A DNA stretch of 64,000 nucleotides from Anisus vortex (GCA_949126835.1 OX421492.1:45467498-45531497), one strand, 5' to 3'; positions 22,844-35,110 are shown, counted from the stretch's first letter. Notes: a model not told the origin generated them from the sequence alone. Translations and numbers: made by a program.

Positions 22844-24438
22844 CAAGCCGGTATGTGCCCGGTCCTTCGAACCGGCTAAAAGTTATGTTTACATACACTC
22901 TAACTACTCAAGCAGTTATAATGAGATTGCCCGCACGACCTACGACACGAATTTAAACGTGAGGTAATTTTTTATTTGCCCGCTACAACATAAATTACCC
23001 GTTAAAATCATTACCCATTACCCATTATAAAAGTTAAAAAATTGCCCGCTATAAATTACGACGCAAATTAAAACGTGAATATATTTTGTTCTATTCATTG
23101 ATAAAGAACATTCGACAGTACTTTTATTTTTTAAAAAATGATTGTTTAATATATTTTTTTACGACAAATATTAAGTCGCAGACCTATGTTGTGTTGTTTT
23201 TGTTATTTGCTATTTTTTTTTTTTTATTGTTGCTTTGGAAGCAAACTTAGAATTAATTTTTCTATTCAACATGTAAAACAATAACAAATGAAACCAATAA
23301 GAAACAAAGAAGAAACATTTTTTTTTTAAATTGTGTTCAATGTAATCGCATAATGATAATTTACATACTTTTTATCTACCCATGGAGTTATAATGAGATT
23401 GCCCGCTACACAGCTAATATATAAGGCAATTAATAAAACCTTGCCCGTTAAAAAAATTATCGATGTATCTTCTTCTTTATGTGCCAGGTCTGGAACAGAC
23501 ATCGGCGGTCATGACTCTCCATTCTTTCCTGTTGTTAGCTTTTTGCAGAAAGTTATTATTACTTATGTTGTGTTCGTGGCCCATTCGTTCAGGTTTTCTA
23601 CATATGTTAGCCTTTGTCTTCCTCTGTCTCTCTTACCAGATATTTTCCCACACAAAGCCAGTCTTTCTATACCATTTTTCCTATAGATGTGTCCTAGAAA
23701 TTTCATCTGTCTATTCCTAATGGTGTTAATGAGTTCTCTTGAGGTACATGCTGTTTTCAAATTTAAATGTGAATGACATTTCGTACGCCCGCTACAACCG
23801 AAACGAACTGAAACGTGAAATATTTCTCGCTAGAAAGATTTTAATGCTTATACGCCCGCTACAAACGAATTGAAAAAGCTAAAAGTTATGTTTACATACA
23901 CTCTTACTACTCAAGCAGTTATAATGAGATTGCACGCAAAAACTACAAAGTTTATATTTCGTATACGACACGAATTAAAACGTGAATATATTTTGTTCTA
24001 TTTATTCATAAAATACATTAGCAAACATTGAAGCATAGTTAATTTTAAATGAATACGCAAAATTTGATGACGTCATAACGTAAAGCTGGCTAGCTATCTC
24101 TGCGCAAACTTTGATGACGTCATCCTGAAAAAAATCTCAACGCCATCCTTTTTTTTACTTTTTTAGCGCGATTGATCGAAAAACTATAAAAATTGGAACG
24201 GCAATTTTAACATGAACCCAAAATATGTCGTTTATTCGCGTTTTTTGACCAAACTGACCACTGCGGTCATTTTAATTTTTTTTAAACCTTGACAGTGTTC
24301 ACCGCCGTAACGCAAAGAATATTTGTAGCAAATTTCACGTTTTTATGTCCAATATTTAAAAAGATTATGCGGTATGTACATACCAAGCCAGCCACATACA
24401 TACATACATATTCCTTTTGAGATTTATATATATATATA
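22844..24438 (-). mobile_element. Non-autonomous Helitron monomer 2 (type C)
   Basis: The 3' terminus CAAG (CTTG on the minus strand) is followed by the B-type hairpin GCCCGGTCCTTCGAACCGGC. The body has no 19-bp array but carries the C-type segment (CCCGCTACACAG, and CGCCCGCTACAACCGAAACG). The 5' region contains two TGACGTCA palindromes and the microsatellite-bearing end. It is interrupted by a non-LTR fragment at 23469-23758. Confidence 0.8.
23469..23758 (-). pseudogene. Non-LTR reverse transcriptase C-terminal fragment inserted in a Helitron
   Basis: Minus-strand translation gives TSRELINTIRNRQMKFLGHI, then YRKNGIERLALCGKISGKRD and RGRQRLTYVENLNEW. This pattern (R-FLGHI-R, GKI-GKR-RGRQR-T) is typical of the C-terminal tail of LINE-type reverse transcriptases. 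It interrupts the type C sequence that is continuous at 41915-41945 (ATCGATGTATACGTCACAAA), so it is a later insertion or a patch. There are no upstream RT motifs. Confidence 0.65.
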
Positions 24439-26214
24439 CAAGCCGGTATATGCCCGGTCCTCCGAACCAGCTAAAAGTTATGTTTACATACACTCTAACT
24501 ACTCAAGCATTTATAATGAGATTGCCCGCATGACCTACGACACGAATTTAAACGTGAGGTAATTTTTTATTTGCCCGCTACAACATGAATTACCCGTTAA
24601 AATAATTACTCATCACCCATTATAACAATTACAACAAAATTGCCCGCTATAAATTACGACGCAAATTAAAACATGAATATATTTTGTTCTATTCATTGAT
24701 TAAGAACATTCGACAGTACTTTTATTTTTTTTTTATGATTGTTTGATATATTTTTTTCGACAAACATTAAGTCGCAGACCTATGTTGTGTTGTTTTTGTT
24801 TATTTGCTATTTATTTATTTATTGTTGCTTTGGAAGCAAATTTAGAATTAAATTTTCTATTCAACATGTAAAGCAATAACACATGAAACCCATATGAAAT
24901 AATGTTTATAAAACGTATACGACACGAATTAAAACTTTAAAAAATTAGTTCCAGCCATTTGAACATTGCCCGGCAAATTAAACATTGCCCGGTAATATAA
25001 ACATTGCCCGGTAATTTAAACATTGCCCGGTAATTTAAACATTGCCCGGTATTATAAACATTGCCCGGTAATTTAAACATTGCCCGGTAATATAAACATT
25101 GCCCGGTATTATAAACATTGCCCGGTAATTTAAACATTGCCCGGTATTATAAACATTGCGCGGTAATTTAAACATTGCCCGGTATTATAAACATTGCCCG
25201 GTAATTTAAACATTGCCCGGTATTATAAACATTGCCCGGTAATTTAAACAATGCCCGGTAATTTAAACATTGCCCGGTATTATAAACATTGCCCGGTAAT
25301 TTAAACATTGCCCGGTAATTTAAACAATGGCCGTTACCAAGGCGATAAGCCTAAAGGTGCCCAGTTCTCGGAACTGGATAAAATAACCCATGGAGTTATA
25401 AGCAATAGTCTTAAGCGGGGATAAAGTATTTTCCGGTAACTTAAACCATTTAAATATTGCATTCTACAAACTACGACGCAAATTAAAACAAAATTTTGTT
25501 CCCTTCTTAAACACATAAATACGCAAAATTTGATGACGCCATAAAACTATAAGCTTAAATATAGAGTGTAACCAGGACCACTGCGTTTAAATAAGCTTAG
25601 TAATGCGTCGGTATTAATTCCCGAAACAGAAAAAAAATGCTAAATCTATTTGCTTTGTCCTATGTTTGTAAAGTTTTAAATTATTAATTAGCTTTAAGTC
25701 ATGTATTCACAGTGTAAAGTATTAATAGTAGTGATAGATTAAGAAAATCAACTACAGTATTGGTAGTGTAAAGAATTTATGTTATTTACGGCACGTAGGC
25801 AATTTAAACATGAAGAAAAATTGTTCCCGTCATTGAGATAAAAATCCATGCACATAGTTTGATGGCGTCAATTTAAACATGAATGAAAAATGTCCCTTAA
25901 TTGCTAAAAAATCCATGCGCAAACTTTGATGACGTCATAAAAATAATCTCAGCGCATCCTTTTTTTTCTAACTTTGTGACGAAAAACTATAAAAAGTTGT
26001 ACTGGCAATGACAATGTGAATCAAAAGTTGTGTTTTTTTCGCGTTTTTTTTACCAAACTGACCACTGCGGTCATTTTAATTTTTTTTAAACCTTGACAGT
26101 GTTCACCGCCGTAACGCAAAGAATATTTGTAGCAAATTTCACGTTTTTATGTCCAGAATAAAAAAAGATTATGCGGTATGTACATACATATTCCTTTTGA
26201 GATTTATATATATA
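24439..26214 (-). mobile_element. Non-autonomous Helitron monomer 3 (type B)
   Basis: B-type 3' end with hairpin at 24439-24475, a central 19-bp array, the constant block TTACCAAGGCGATAAGCC after the array, and the family 5' region ending at about 26200 without the CAGC repeat. Confidence 0.85.
24949..25328. repeat. 19-bp VNTR array in monomer 3, about 20 copies
   Basis: Units TTGCCCGGTAATTTAAACA and TTGCCCGGTATTATAAACA intermix. Bounded by TTCCAGCCATTTGAAC and TAAACAATGGCCGTTACC. Confidence 0.95.
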
Positions 26215-26369
26215 CTAGCCGATATGTGCCCGATTCTTCGAACGGGCTTTTTTTTTAGAATATGCTTGACACATTATAGTTTTTTAGTTTTGTTTTTGCA
26301 ACATAAATAAAGTAGTATTTTTTTGTGGTCAGTATTTATTTTTGTTTTGCACACTTTATAATACACCAA
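26215..26369 (-). mobile_element. Helitron monomer 4, truncated A-type 3' end
   Basis: Starts CTAGCCGATATGTGCCCGAT with the A-type hairpin and continues through TATGCTTGACACATTATAG to CACTTTATAATACACCAAT. It is then cut off by an ATATC microsatellite and an element in the opposite orientation. Confidence 0.8.
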
Positions 26370-26406
26370 TCATATCATATCATATCATATCATATATATA
26401 TATAAA
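26370..26406. repeat. ATATC microsatellite at inversion boundary
   Basis: About five CATAT units followed by (TA)n at the junction between monomer 4 (-) and monomer 5 (+). It is the same pentanucleotide, inverted, as at 38779-38796 and 55745-55812. Confidence 0.85.
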
Positions 26407-26434
26407 TCTCAAAAGGAATATGTATGTATGTATG

Positions 26435-26465
<31 letters not shown>

Positions 26466-28475
26466 GTATGTACATACCGCATAATCTTTTTAAATACTGG
26501 ACATAAAAACGTGAAATTTGCTACAAATATTCTTTGTGTTACGGCGGTGAACACTGTCAAGGTTTAAAAAAAATTAAAATGACCGCAGTGGTCAGTTTGG
26601 TCAAAAAACGCGAATAAAACGACATATTTTGGGTTCATGTTAAAATTGCCGTTCCAACTTTTTATAGTTTTTCGATCGATCGCGCTAAAAAAATTTAAAA
26701 AAAGGATGGCGTTGAGATTTTTTTCAGGATGACGTCATCAAAGTTTGCGCAGAGATAGCTCGCCGGCTTTTCGTTATGACGTCATCAAATTTTGCGTATT
26801 CATTTAAAATTAACTTTGCTTCAACCTTTGCTAATGTACTTTATGAATGAATAGAACAAAATATATTCACGTTTTAATTTGCGTCGTAATTTATAGCGGG
26901 ATATTTTTAAATTGTTATAATGGGTAATGATTAATGGTTTTAATGGGTATCTTACGTTGTATCTGGCAAATACGAAATTCCTTCACGTTTTTATTCGTGT
27001 TGTATATGTCCACAGAATAGGTATAAAACAGAATGCGCAATCGCATTTTATTTCTGTTTTGGGCAGTAATACCGACGCCTTACTAAGCCTATTTAAACGC
27101 AGCGGTCCTGGTTACACTCTATATTTATGCTTATTTAGCCTACAACGTCCTTTTCTTCAATTCTACAAGTTCGAACACCCAAAGCTAATATTTCAGGCAA
27201 AATGTGCATAAACGGTTGTGTAATAAACTACAACAATGATGCGAAAACGACTGATTATCGTAAAAAAGAGCATGTCAAACTGCATGGCTTTCCTGACTCC
27301 ATAAAGGATAAACAACAGCATAAACAACCTCATATTAACTCATTATGAATTATATGCCTATTTCCCTTCATAATTTTAAAAGTTTATTTTGGTTTAAAAA
27401 GTATATATATTTATGTACCGGTAGCCGCAGCAATTTAGTTACCGGTACCGAGCTACGTCTAAGCCATTTTTTTTTCAAATCAGTACCGGGCAATAAAAAT
27501 ATTTATACATCATATTGGCCTAATCATATAATGTTCAAAACAAAATGGGTAATTAAGTCAAATTTATATAAAAGTAAGCCTATAATGAAAGATAATGTAG
27601 GCCCTATATATATTGTATATATTTATGGCAGACGTAGATATCATTTCTCATTTTACTATAGTAGCGTCTCTAGCGACCGCTGCATTGCGGAAAATGGTAA
27701 CTTTTAGTGACTGCGTATATAAGGATTGTGCATTCTGTTCTATACCTATTCTGTGTATACGTCTTATAAACTTTGTAGCGGGAAATTTTTCAATTGCCAG
27801 GCAATGTTTAAATTGCCGAGCTCAACGTTTTAAAGTTTTAATTTGTATCGTATACGTCTTATAAACAATGTAGCGGGAAATTTTTATATTGCCGGGCAAT
27901 GTTTAAATTTGCCGGACCAACTTTTTAAAGTTTTAATTCATGTCGTATACGTTGTATAAACTATGATTCATATCGGTTTCAGTTGTTATTGTTTTTCCTG
28001 TTGAATTTAAAATTTAATTCTAAGTTTGCTTCCAAAGCAACAATAAATAAATAGCAAATAACACCAACAACAAAAAAAAAAAATAAAAAAAAAATATTGA
28101 TCAACGACTAATGTTGTAGCAAAAAAATATATCAAACAATAATTTTCGAATTAACAGTACTTTTTAAAAGACATGTGAGTTCTGTTTTACAGAAAGAGTT
28201 TAATTACCCAATAAACTCACAAAATTCGATCATAGTGGTCATACTTTGAGCAAGAAATAAAAAAAAATTATTATTATTTGTTTTTCCTTTTCAGTTGTAT
28301 ATTGAATTGGTGTATAATAAAGTGTGCAAAACAAAAATAAATTAAAAAAATACTGACCACAAAAAAAAAAACATACTACTTTATGTATGTTGCAAAAACA
28401 AAACTAAAAAACTATAATGTGTCAAGCATATTCTAAAAAAAAGCCCGTTCGAAGAATCGGGCACATAACGGCTTG
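26407..28475 (+). mobile_element. Non-autonomous Helitron monomer 5 (type A, inverted)
   Basis: The 5' end TCTCAAAAGGAATATG starts at 26407, followed by GGCTG repeats and the palindrome GGTATGTACATACC. The 3' hairpin GCCCGTTCGAAGAATCGGGC and CTTG terminus end at 28475. It is one of two monomers lying on the plus strand. It contains the small THAP-like ORF. Confidence 0.85.
27202..27348 (+). CDS. Small THAP-like zinc-finger ORF fragment inside type A Helitron
   Basis: A 48-codon ORF beginning MCINGCVINYNN, with KKEHVKLHGFPDSIKDK further on and then a TGA stop. The order C-x3-C near the N-terminus followed after about 20 residues by H-x-FP resembles the start of the THAP C2CH DNA-binding domain. 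The later Cys/His of the domain are absent, so it cannot be a complete finger. It is preceded by TATTTCAGGCAAA, which could be a captured splice acceptor. It lies in the sense orientation of the element. The same 147-bp ORF is intact in four other type A copies and broken in one. Either a captured host gene (or THAP-transposase) fragment or a chance match. Confidence 0.4.
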   Translation: MCINGCVINYNNDAKTTDYRKKEHVKLHGFPDSIKDKQQHKQPHINSL

Positions 28476-28515
28476 TATATATATAAATCTCAAAAGGAAT
28501 ATGTATGTATGTATG

Positions 28516-28546
<31 letters not shown>

Positions 28547-30507
28547 GTATGTACATACCGCATAATCTTTTTAAATACTGGACATAAAAACGTGAAATTT
28601 GCTACAAATATTCTTTGCGTTACGGCGGTGAACACTGTCAAGGTTTTAAAAAAATTAAAATGACCGCAGTGGTCAGTTTGGTCAAAAAACGTGAAAAAAA
28701 CACAACTTTTGATTCACATTGTCTTTGCCAGTACAACTTTTTATAGTTTTTCGTCACAAAGTTAGAAAAAAAAAGGATGCGCTGAGATTATTTTTATGAC
28801 GTCATCAATCTTTGCGCATGGATTTTATAGCAATGAAGGGACATTTTTCATTCATGTTTAAATTGACGTCATCAAACTATGTGCATGGATTTTATTATCT
28901 CAACTCAATGACGGGAACAAATTTTCTTAATGTTTAAATTGTCTACGTGCCGTAAACAACATAAATTCTTTACACTACCAATACTGTAGTTGATTTTCTT
29001 AATCTATCACTACTTTAATACTTTACACTGTGAATACATGACTTAAAGCTAATTAATAATTTAAAACTTTACAAACATAGGACAAAGCAAATAGATTTAG
29101 CTTTTTTTTCTGTTTCGGGAAGTAATACCGACGCCTTACTAAGCTTATTTAAACGCAGTGGTCCTGGTTACACTCTATATTTAAGCTTAAAATTATATGG
29201 CGTCATCAAATTTTGCGTATTTATGCGTTTAAGAAGGGAACAAAATTTTGTTTTAATTTGCGTCGTAATTTCTAGAATGCAATATTTAAATGATTTAAGT
29301 TACCGGAAAATACTTTATCACCGCTTAAGACTATTGCTTATAACTCCATGGGTTATTTTATCCAGTTCCGAGAACTGGGCACCTTTAGGCTTATCGCCTT
29401 GGTAACGGCCATTGTTTAAATTACCGGGCAATGTTTAAATTACCGGGCAATGTTAATAATACCGGGCTATGTTTAAATTACCGGGCAATGTTTAAATTAC
29501 CGGGCAATGTTTAAATTACCGGGCAATGTTTAAATTACCGGGCAATGTTTAAATTAGCGGGCAATGTTTATAATACCGGGCAATGTTTAAATTACCGGGA
29601 AATGTTTAAATTACCAGGCAATGTTCAAATTACCGGGCAATGTTTATATTACCGGGCAATGTTTAATTTGCCGGGCAATGTTTAAATTACCGGGCAATGT
29701 TTAAATTACCGGGCAATGTTTAAATTACCGGGCAATGTTTAAATTACCGGGCAATGTTTAAATTACCGGGCAATGTTTATAATAGCGGGCAATGTTTAAA
29801 TTACCGGGCAATGTTTAAATTACCGGGCAATGTTTAAATTACCAGGCAATGTTTAAATTACCGGGCAATGTTTAAATTACCGGGCAATGTTTAAATTACC
29901 GGGCAATGTTTAAATTACCGGGCAATGTTTAAATTAACGGGCAATGTTTATATTACCGGGCAATGTTTAATTTGCCGGGCAATGTTCAAATTGCCGGAAC
30001 TAACTTTTTAAAGTTTTAATTCGTGTCGTATACGTTTTATAAACATTATTTCATATGGGTTTCATTTGTTATTGTTTTACATGTTGAATAGAAAATTTAA
30101 TTCTAAGTTTGCTTCTAAAGCAACAATAAATAAATAAATAGCAAATAAACAAAAACAACACAACATAGGTCTGCGACTTAATGTTTGTCGTAAAAAAAAT
30201 ATATCAAACAATCATTAAAAAAAAAAAAAGTACTGTCGATTGTTCTTAATCAATGAATAGAACAAAATATATTCATGTTTTAATTTGCGTCGTAATTTAT
30301 AGCGGGCAATTTTGTAATTGTTATAATGGGCGATAAGTAATGATTTTAACGGGTAATTCATGTTGTAGCGGGCAAATAAAAAATTACCTCACGTTTAAAT
30401 TCGTGTCGTAGGTCATGCGGGCAATCTCATTATAACTGCCTGAGTAGTTAGAGTGTATGTAAACATAACTTTTAGCCGGTTCGGAGGACCGGGCACATAA
30501 CGGCTTG
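28476..30507 (+). mobile_element. Non-autonomous Helitron monomer 6 (type B, inverted)
   Basis: The 5' end TCTCAAAAGG lies at 28488 after a 12-bp AT linker. The longest 19-bp array of the window lies inside. The 3' hairpin GCCGGTTCGGAGGACCGGGC and CTTG terminus end at 30507. Confidence 0.85.
29411..30000. repeat. 19-bp VNTR array in monomer 6, about 31 copies
   Basis: Inverted units TGTTTAAATTACCGGGCAA with occasional TTATAATACCGG variants. It is the largest array of this family in the window. Confidence 0.95.
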
Positions 30508-30517
30508 TATATATATA

Positions 30518-32647
30518 CAAATGAAACCCATAAGAAACAAAGAAGAAATATTTTTTTTTTACATTGTGTTCAATGTAATCGCATAATGATCTTTTACATA
30601 CACTTTACATATCCATGGAGTTATAATGAGATTGCCCGCTACACAGTTAATATATAAGGCAATTAAAGGTAATTTTTTATTTGCCCGCTACAACATGAAT
30701 TACCCGTTAAAATCATTACTCATCACCCATTATAACAATTACAAAATTGCCCGCTATAAATTTCGACGCAAATTAAAACATGAATATATTTTGTTCTATT
30801 CATTGATAAAGAACATTCGACAGTACTTTTTTTTTTTAATGATTGTTTGATATATTTTTTTACTACAAACATTAAGTCGCAGACCTATGTTGTGTTGTTT
30901 TTGTTATTTACTATTTATTTATTTATTGTAGCTTTGGAAGCAAACTTATAATTAAATTTTCTATTTAACATGTAAAACAATAACAAATGAAACCCATAAG
31001 AAACAAAGAAGAAATATTTTTTTTTTACATTGTGTTCAATGTAATCGCATAATGATCTTTTACATACACTTTACATATCCATGGAGTTATAATGAGATTG
31101 CCCGCTACACAGTTAATATATAAGGCAATTAAAGGTAATTTTTTATTTGCCCGCTACAACATGAATTACCCGTTAAAATCATTACTCATCACCCATTATA
31201 ACAATTACAAAATTGCCCGCTATAAATTACGACGCAAATTAAAACATGAATATATTTTGTTCTATTCATTGATTAAGAACATTCGACAGTACTTTTATTT
31301 TTTTTAATGATTGTTTGATATATTTTTTTTACGACAAACATTAAGTCGCAGACCTATGTTGTGTTGTTTTTGTTTATTTGCTATTTATTTATTTATTGTT
31401 GCTTTGGAAGCAAACTTAGAATTAAATTTTCTATTCAAAATGTAAAACGATAACAAATGAAACCCATATGAAATAATGTTTATAAAACGTATACGACACG
31501 AATTAAAACTTTAAAAAGTTAGTTCCAGCAATTTGAACATTGCCCGGCAAATTAAACATTGCCCGGTAATTTAAACATTGCCCGGTAATTTAAACATTGC
31601 CCGGTATTATAAACATTGCCCGGTAATTTAAACATTGCCCGGTAATTAAGCATTGCCCGGTAATTTAAACATTGCCCGGTAATTTAAACATTGCCCGGTA
31701 ATTTAAACATTGCCCGGTATTATAAACATTGCCCGGTAATTTAAACATTGCCCGGTAATTTAAACAATGGACGTTACCAAGGCGATAAGCCTAAAGGTGC
31801 CCAGTTCTCGGAACTGTATAAAATAACCCATGGAGTTATAAGCAATAGTCTTTTCCGGTAACTTAAACCATTTAAATATTGCATTCTACAAATTACGACG
31901 CAAATTAAAACAAAATTTGGTTCCCTTCTTAAACGCATAAATACGCAAAATTTGATGACGCCATATAATTATAAGCTTAAATATAGAGTGTAACCAGGAC
32001 CACTGCGTTTAAATAAGCTTAATAATGCGTCGGTATTACTTCCCGAAACAGAAAAAAAATTCTAAATCTATTTGCTTTGTTCTATGTTTGTAAAGTTTTA
32101 AATTATTAATTAGCTTTAAGTCATGTATTCACAGTGTAAAGTATTAAAGTAGTGATAGATTAAGAAAATCAACTACAGTATTGGTAGTGTAAAGAATTTA
32201 TTTTGTTTACGGCACGTAGGCAATTTAAACATGAAGAAAATTTGTTCCCATCATTGAGATAAAAATCCATGCACATAGTTTGATGACGTCAATTTAAACA
32301 TGAATGAAAAATGTCCTTTCATTGCTAAAAAATCCATGCGCAAACTATGATGACGTCATAAAAATAATCTCAGCGCATCCTTTTTTTTTCTAACTTTGTG
32401 ACGAAAAACTATAAAAAGTTGTACTGGCAAAGACAATGTGAATCAAAAGTTGTGTTTTTTTCGCGTTTTTTGACCAAACTGACCACTGCGGTCATTTTAA
32501 TTTTTTTTATACCTTGACAGTGTTCACCGCCGTAACGCAAAGAATATTTGTAGCAAATTTCACGTTTTTATGTCCAGTATTTAAAAAGATTATGCGGTAT
32601 GTACATACATACATACATACATATTCCTTTTGAGATTTATATATATA
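30518..32647 (-). mobile_element. Non-autonomous Helitron monomer 7 (type B, 3'-truncated, internally duplicated)
   Basis: Begins abruptly at AAATGAAACCCATAAGAAAC, the palindrome centre, so the 3' hairpin is missing. A segment of about 466 bp (30520-30985) is repeated at about 30986-31450, giving two copies of the frame starting MRLPATQLIYKAIKGNF. A 19-bp array and the 5' region follow. Confidence 0.8.
31521..31769. repeat. 19-bp VNTR array in monomer 7, about 13 copies
   Basis: Units TTGCCCGGTAATTTAAACA and variants, with the same bounding sequences as the other arrays. Confidence 0.95.
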
Positions 32648-34657
32648 CAAGCCGATATGTGCCCGATTCTTCGAACGGGCTTTTTTTTAGAATATGCTTG
32701 ACACATTATAGTTTTTTAGTTTTGTTTTTGCAACATACATAAAGTAGTATGTTTTTTTTTTGTGGTCAGTATTTTTTAAATTTATTTTTGTTTTGCACAC
32801 TTTATTATACACCAATTCAATATACAACTGAAAAGGAAAAACAAATAATAATAATTTTTTTTTTATTTCTTGCTCAAAGTATGACCACTATGATCGAATT
32901 TTGTGAGTTTATTGGGTAATTAAACTCTTTCTGTAAAACAGAACTCACATGTCCTTTAAAAAGTACTGTTAATTCGAAAATTATTGTTTGATATATTTTT
33001 TTGCTACAACATTAGTCGTAGATCAATATTTTTTTTTTATTTTTTTTTTTTGTTGTTGGTGTTATTTGCTATTTATTTATTGTTGCTTTGGAAGCAAACT
33101 TAGAATTAAATTTTAAATTCAACAGGAAAAACAATAACAACTGAAACCGATATGAATCATAGTTTATACAACGTATACGACATGAATTAAAACTTTAAAA
33201 AGTTGGTCCGGCAAATTCAAACATTGCCCGGCAATATAAAAATTTCCCGCTACATTGTTTATAAGACGTATACGATACAAATTAAAACTTTAAAACGTTG
33301 AGCTCGGCAATTTAAACATTGCCTGGCAATTGAAAAATTTCCCGCTACAAAGTTTATAAGACGTATACACAGAATAGGTATAGAACAGAATGCACAATCC
33401 TTATATACGCAGTCACTAAAAGTTACCATTTTCCGCAATGCAGCGGTCGCTAGAGACGCTACTATAGTAAAATGAGAAATGATATCTACGTCTGCCATAA
33501 ATATATACAATATATATAGGGCCTACATTATCTTTCATTATAGGCTTACTTTTATATAAATTTGACTTAATTACCCATTTTGTTTTGAACATTATATGAT
33601 TAGGCCAATATGATGTATAAATATTTTTATTGCCCGGTACTGATTTGAAAAAAAAATGGCTTAGACGTAGCTCGGTACCGGTAACTAAATTGCTGCGGCT
33701 ACCGGTACATAAATATATATACTTTTTAAACCAAAATAAACTTTTAAAATTATGAAGGGAAATAGGCATATAATTCATAATGAGTTAATATGAGGTTGTT
33801 TATGCTGTTGTTTATCCTTTATGGAGTCAGGAAAGCCATGCAGTTTGACATGCTCTTTTTTACGATAATCAGTCGTTTTCGCATCATTGTTGTAGTTTAT
33901 TACACAACCGTTTATGCACATTTTGCCTGAAATATTAGCTTTGGGTGTTCGAACTTGTAGAATTGAAGAAAAGGACGTTGTAGGCTAAATAAGCATAAAT
34001 ATAGAGTGTAACCAGGACCGCTGCGTTTAAATAGGCTTAGTAAGGCGTCGGTATTACTGCCCAAAACAGAAATAAAATGCGATTGCGCATTCTGTTTTAT
34101 ACCTATTCTGTGGACATATACAACACGAATAAAAACGTGAAGGAATTTCGTATTTGCCAGATACAACGTAAGATACCCATTAAAACCATTAATCATTACC
34201 CATTATAACAATTTAAAAATATCCCGCTATAAATTACGACGCAAATTAAAACGTGAATATATTTTGTTCTATTCATTCATAAAGTACATTAGCAAAGGTT
34301 GAAGCAAAGTTAATTTTAAATGAATACGCAAAATTTGATGACGTCATAACGAAAAGCCGGCGAGCTATCTCTGCGCAAACTTTGATGACGTCATCCTGAA
34401 AAAAATCTCAACGCCATCCTTTTTTTAAATTTTTTTAGCGCGATCGATCGAAAAACTATAAAAAGTTGGAACGGCAATTTTAACATGAACCCAAAATATG
34501 TCGTTTTATTCGCGTTTTTTGACCAAACTGACCACTGCGGTCATTTTAATTTTTTTTAAACCTTGACAGTGTTCACCGCCGTAACACAAAGAATATTTGT
34601 AGCAAATTTCACGTTTTTATGTCCAGTATTTAAAAAGATTATGCGGTATGTACATAC

Positions 34658-34692
<35 letters not shown>

Positions 34693-34724
34693 CATACATA
34701 TTCCTTTTGAGATTTATATATATA
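32648..34724 (-). mobile_element. Non-autonomous Helitron monomer 8 (type A)
   Basis: 3' CAAG and A-type hairpin at 32648-32682. The 5' region has seven to eight CAGC units and ends GAGA at 34712 plus the 12-bp AT linker. Near-identical inverted partner of monomer 5. Right of it the array stops at CAAGAACATGTAGGG. Confidence 0.85.
33775..33921 (-). CDS. Small THAP-like ORF, copy in monomer 8
   Basis: Same 48-codon frame as at 27202-27348, intact. See that entry for motifs and caveats. Confidence 0.4.
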   Translation of the reverse strand: MCINGCVINYNNDAKTTDYRKKEHVKLHGFPDSIKDKQQHKQPHINSL

Positions 34725-34740
34725 CAAGAACATGTAGGGC

Positions 34741-34812
34741 ATACTCTCTCTCTCTCTCTCTTTTTCTTTCACTCTCTCTCTCTCTCTTTTTTACTCTCCC
34801 CTCTCTCTTTTT
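34741..34812. repeat. CT microsatellite
   Basis: (CT)n interrupted by T-runs, at the right edge of the first Helitron block. Confidence 0.9.
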
Positions 34813-34844
34813 CTAAATTCTAAATACAGTAGCATCTCATTTAC

Positions 34845-35110
34845 CGAGGAAAAATATTGCAAATTCTCGTTTAGAAAGACAGCACAAAAATAATCTGTTG
34901 CAATGCTCTGATAAAAATAAGGACAAAAACACTTTATGCGAGAACAAATGCATATAAGTAGGTCTACCTTTTTCCCCGAGTGGCATTCTGGCATGGAATA
35001 ACAAAGCAGAAAAAAAAAATATATCATTTAAAACACTAATCAAAATGCAAGCCTAGACTCAGACCAGGGTCGAACGTAGGACGCAATAATATTATGTATA
35101 AAATGAGCAT
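34845..35110 (+). pseudogene. Jockey-type 3' fragment
   Basis: Plus-strand FSPSGILAWNNK at about 34970-35005 matches the C-terminal SFFPSGI-AWN block of the 10.5-kb copy, and the downstream GGTCGAACGTAGGACGCAAT matches its 3' UTR in inverse orientation. The upstream RT is gone. Confidence 0.6.

Larger units (their letters stand above)
26390..34724. repeat. Imperfect 8.3-kb palindrome (inverted A-B / B-A monomers)
   Basis: Left arm is A(+) 26407-28475 then B(+) 28488-30507. Right arm is B(-) 30518-32647 then A(-) 32648-34712. The two A copies are near-identical: the 120-, 94- and 83-codon frames in them are identical, and both share a private base in the 5' region (GTAACACAAAG, where every other monomer examined here has GTAACGCAAAG or GTAACGCTAAG). 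The inner B copies differ in array length (about 31 versus 13 units), and the right one has lost its 3' end and gained a 466-bp duplication. Confidence 0.85.

Noticed and set aside
21829..25137. ORFs within the 19-bp arrays (MFILTGNVYITGQCL type)
   Set aside because: Pure translation of a 19-bp tandem repeat, cycling through all frames.
33259..33778. 83-, 94- and 120-codon frames repeated in type A monomers (MYIFMADVD..., MINGFNGYLT..., MNYMPISLHN...)
   Set aside because: The 83-codon frame runs into degenerate 19-bp units. The others overlap in different frames and have no recognisable domain. The copies at 39.9, 52.5 and 56 kb alter or extend them. Most likely non-coding.
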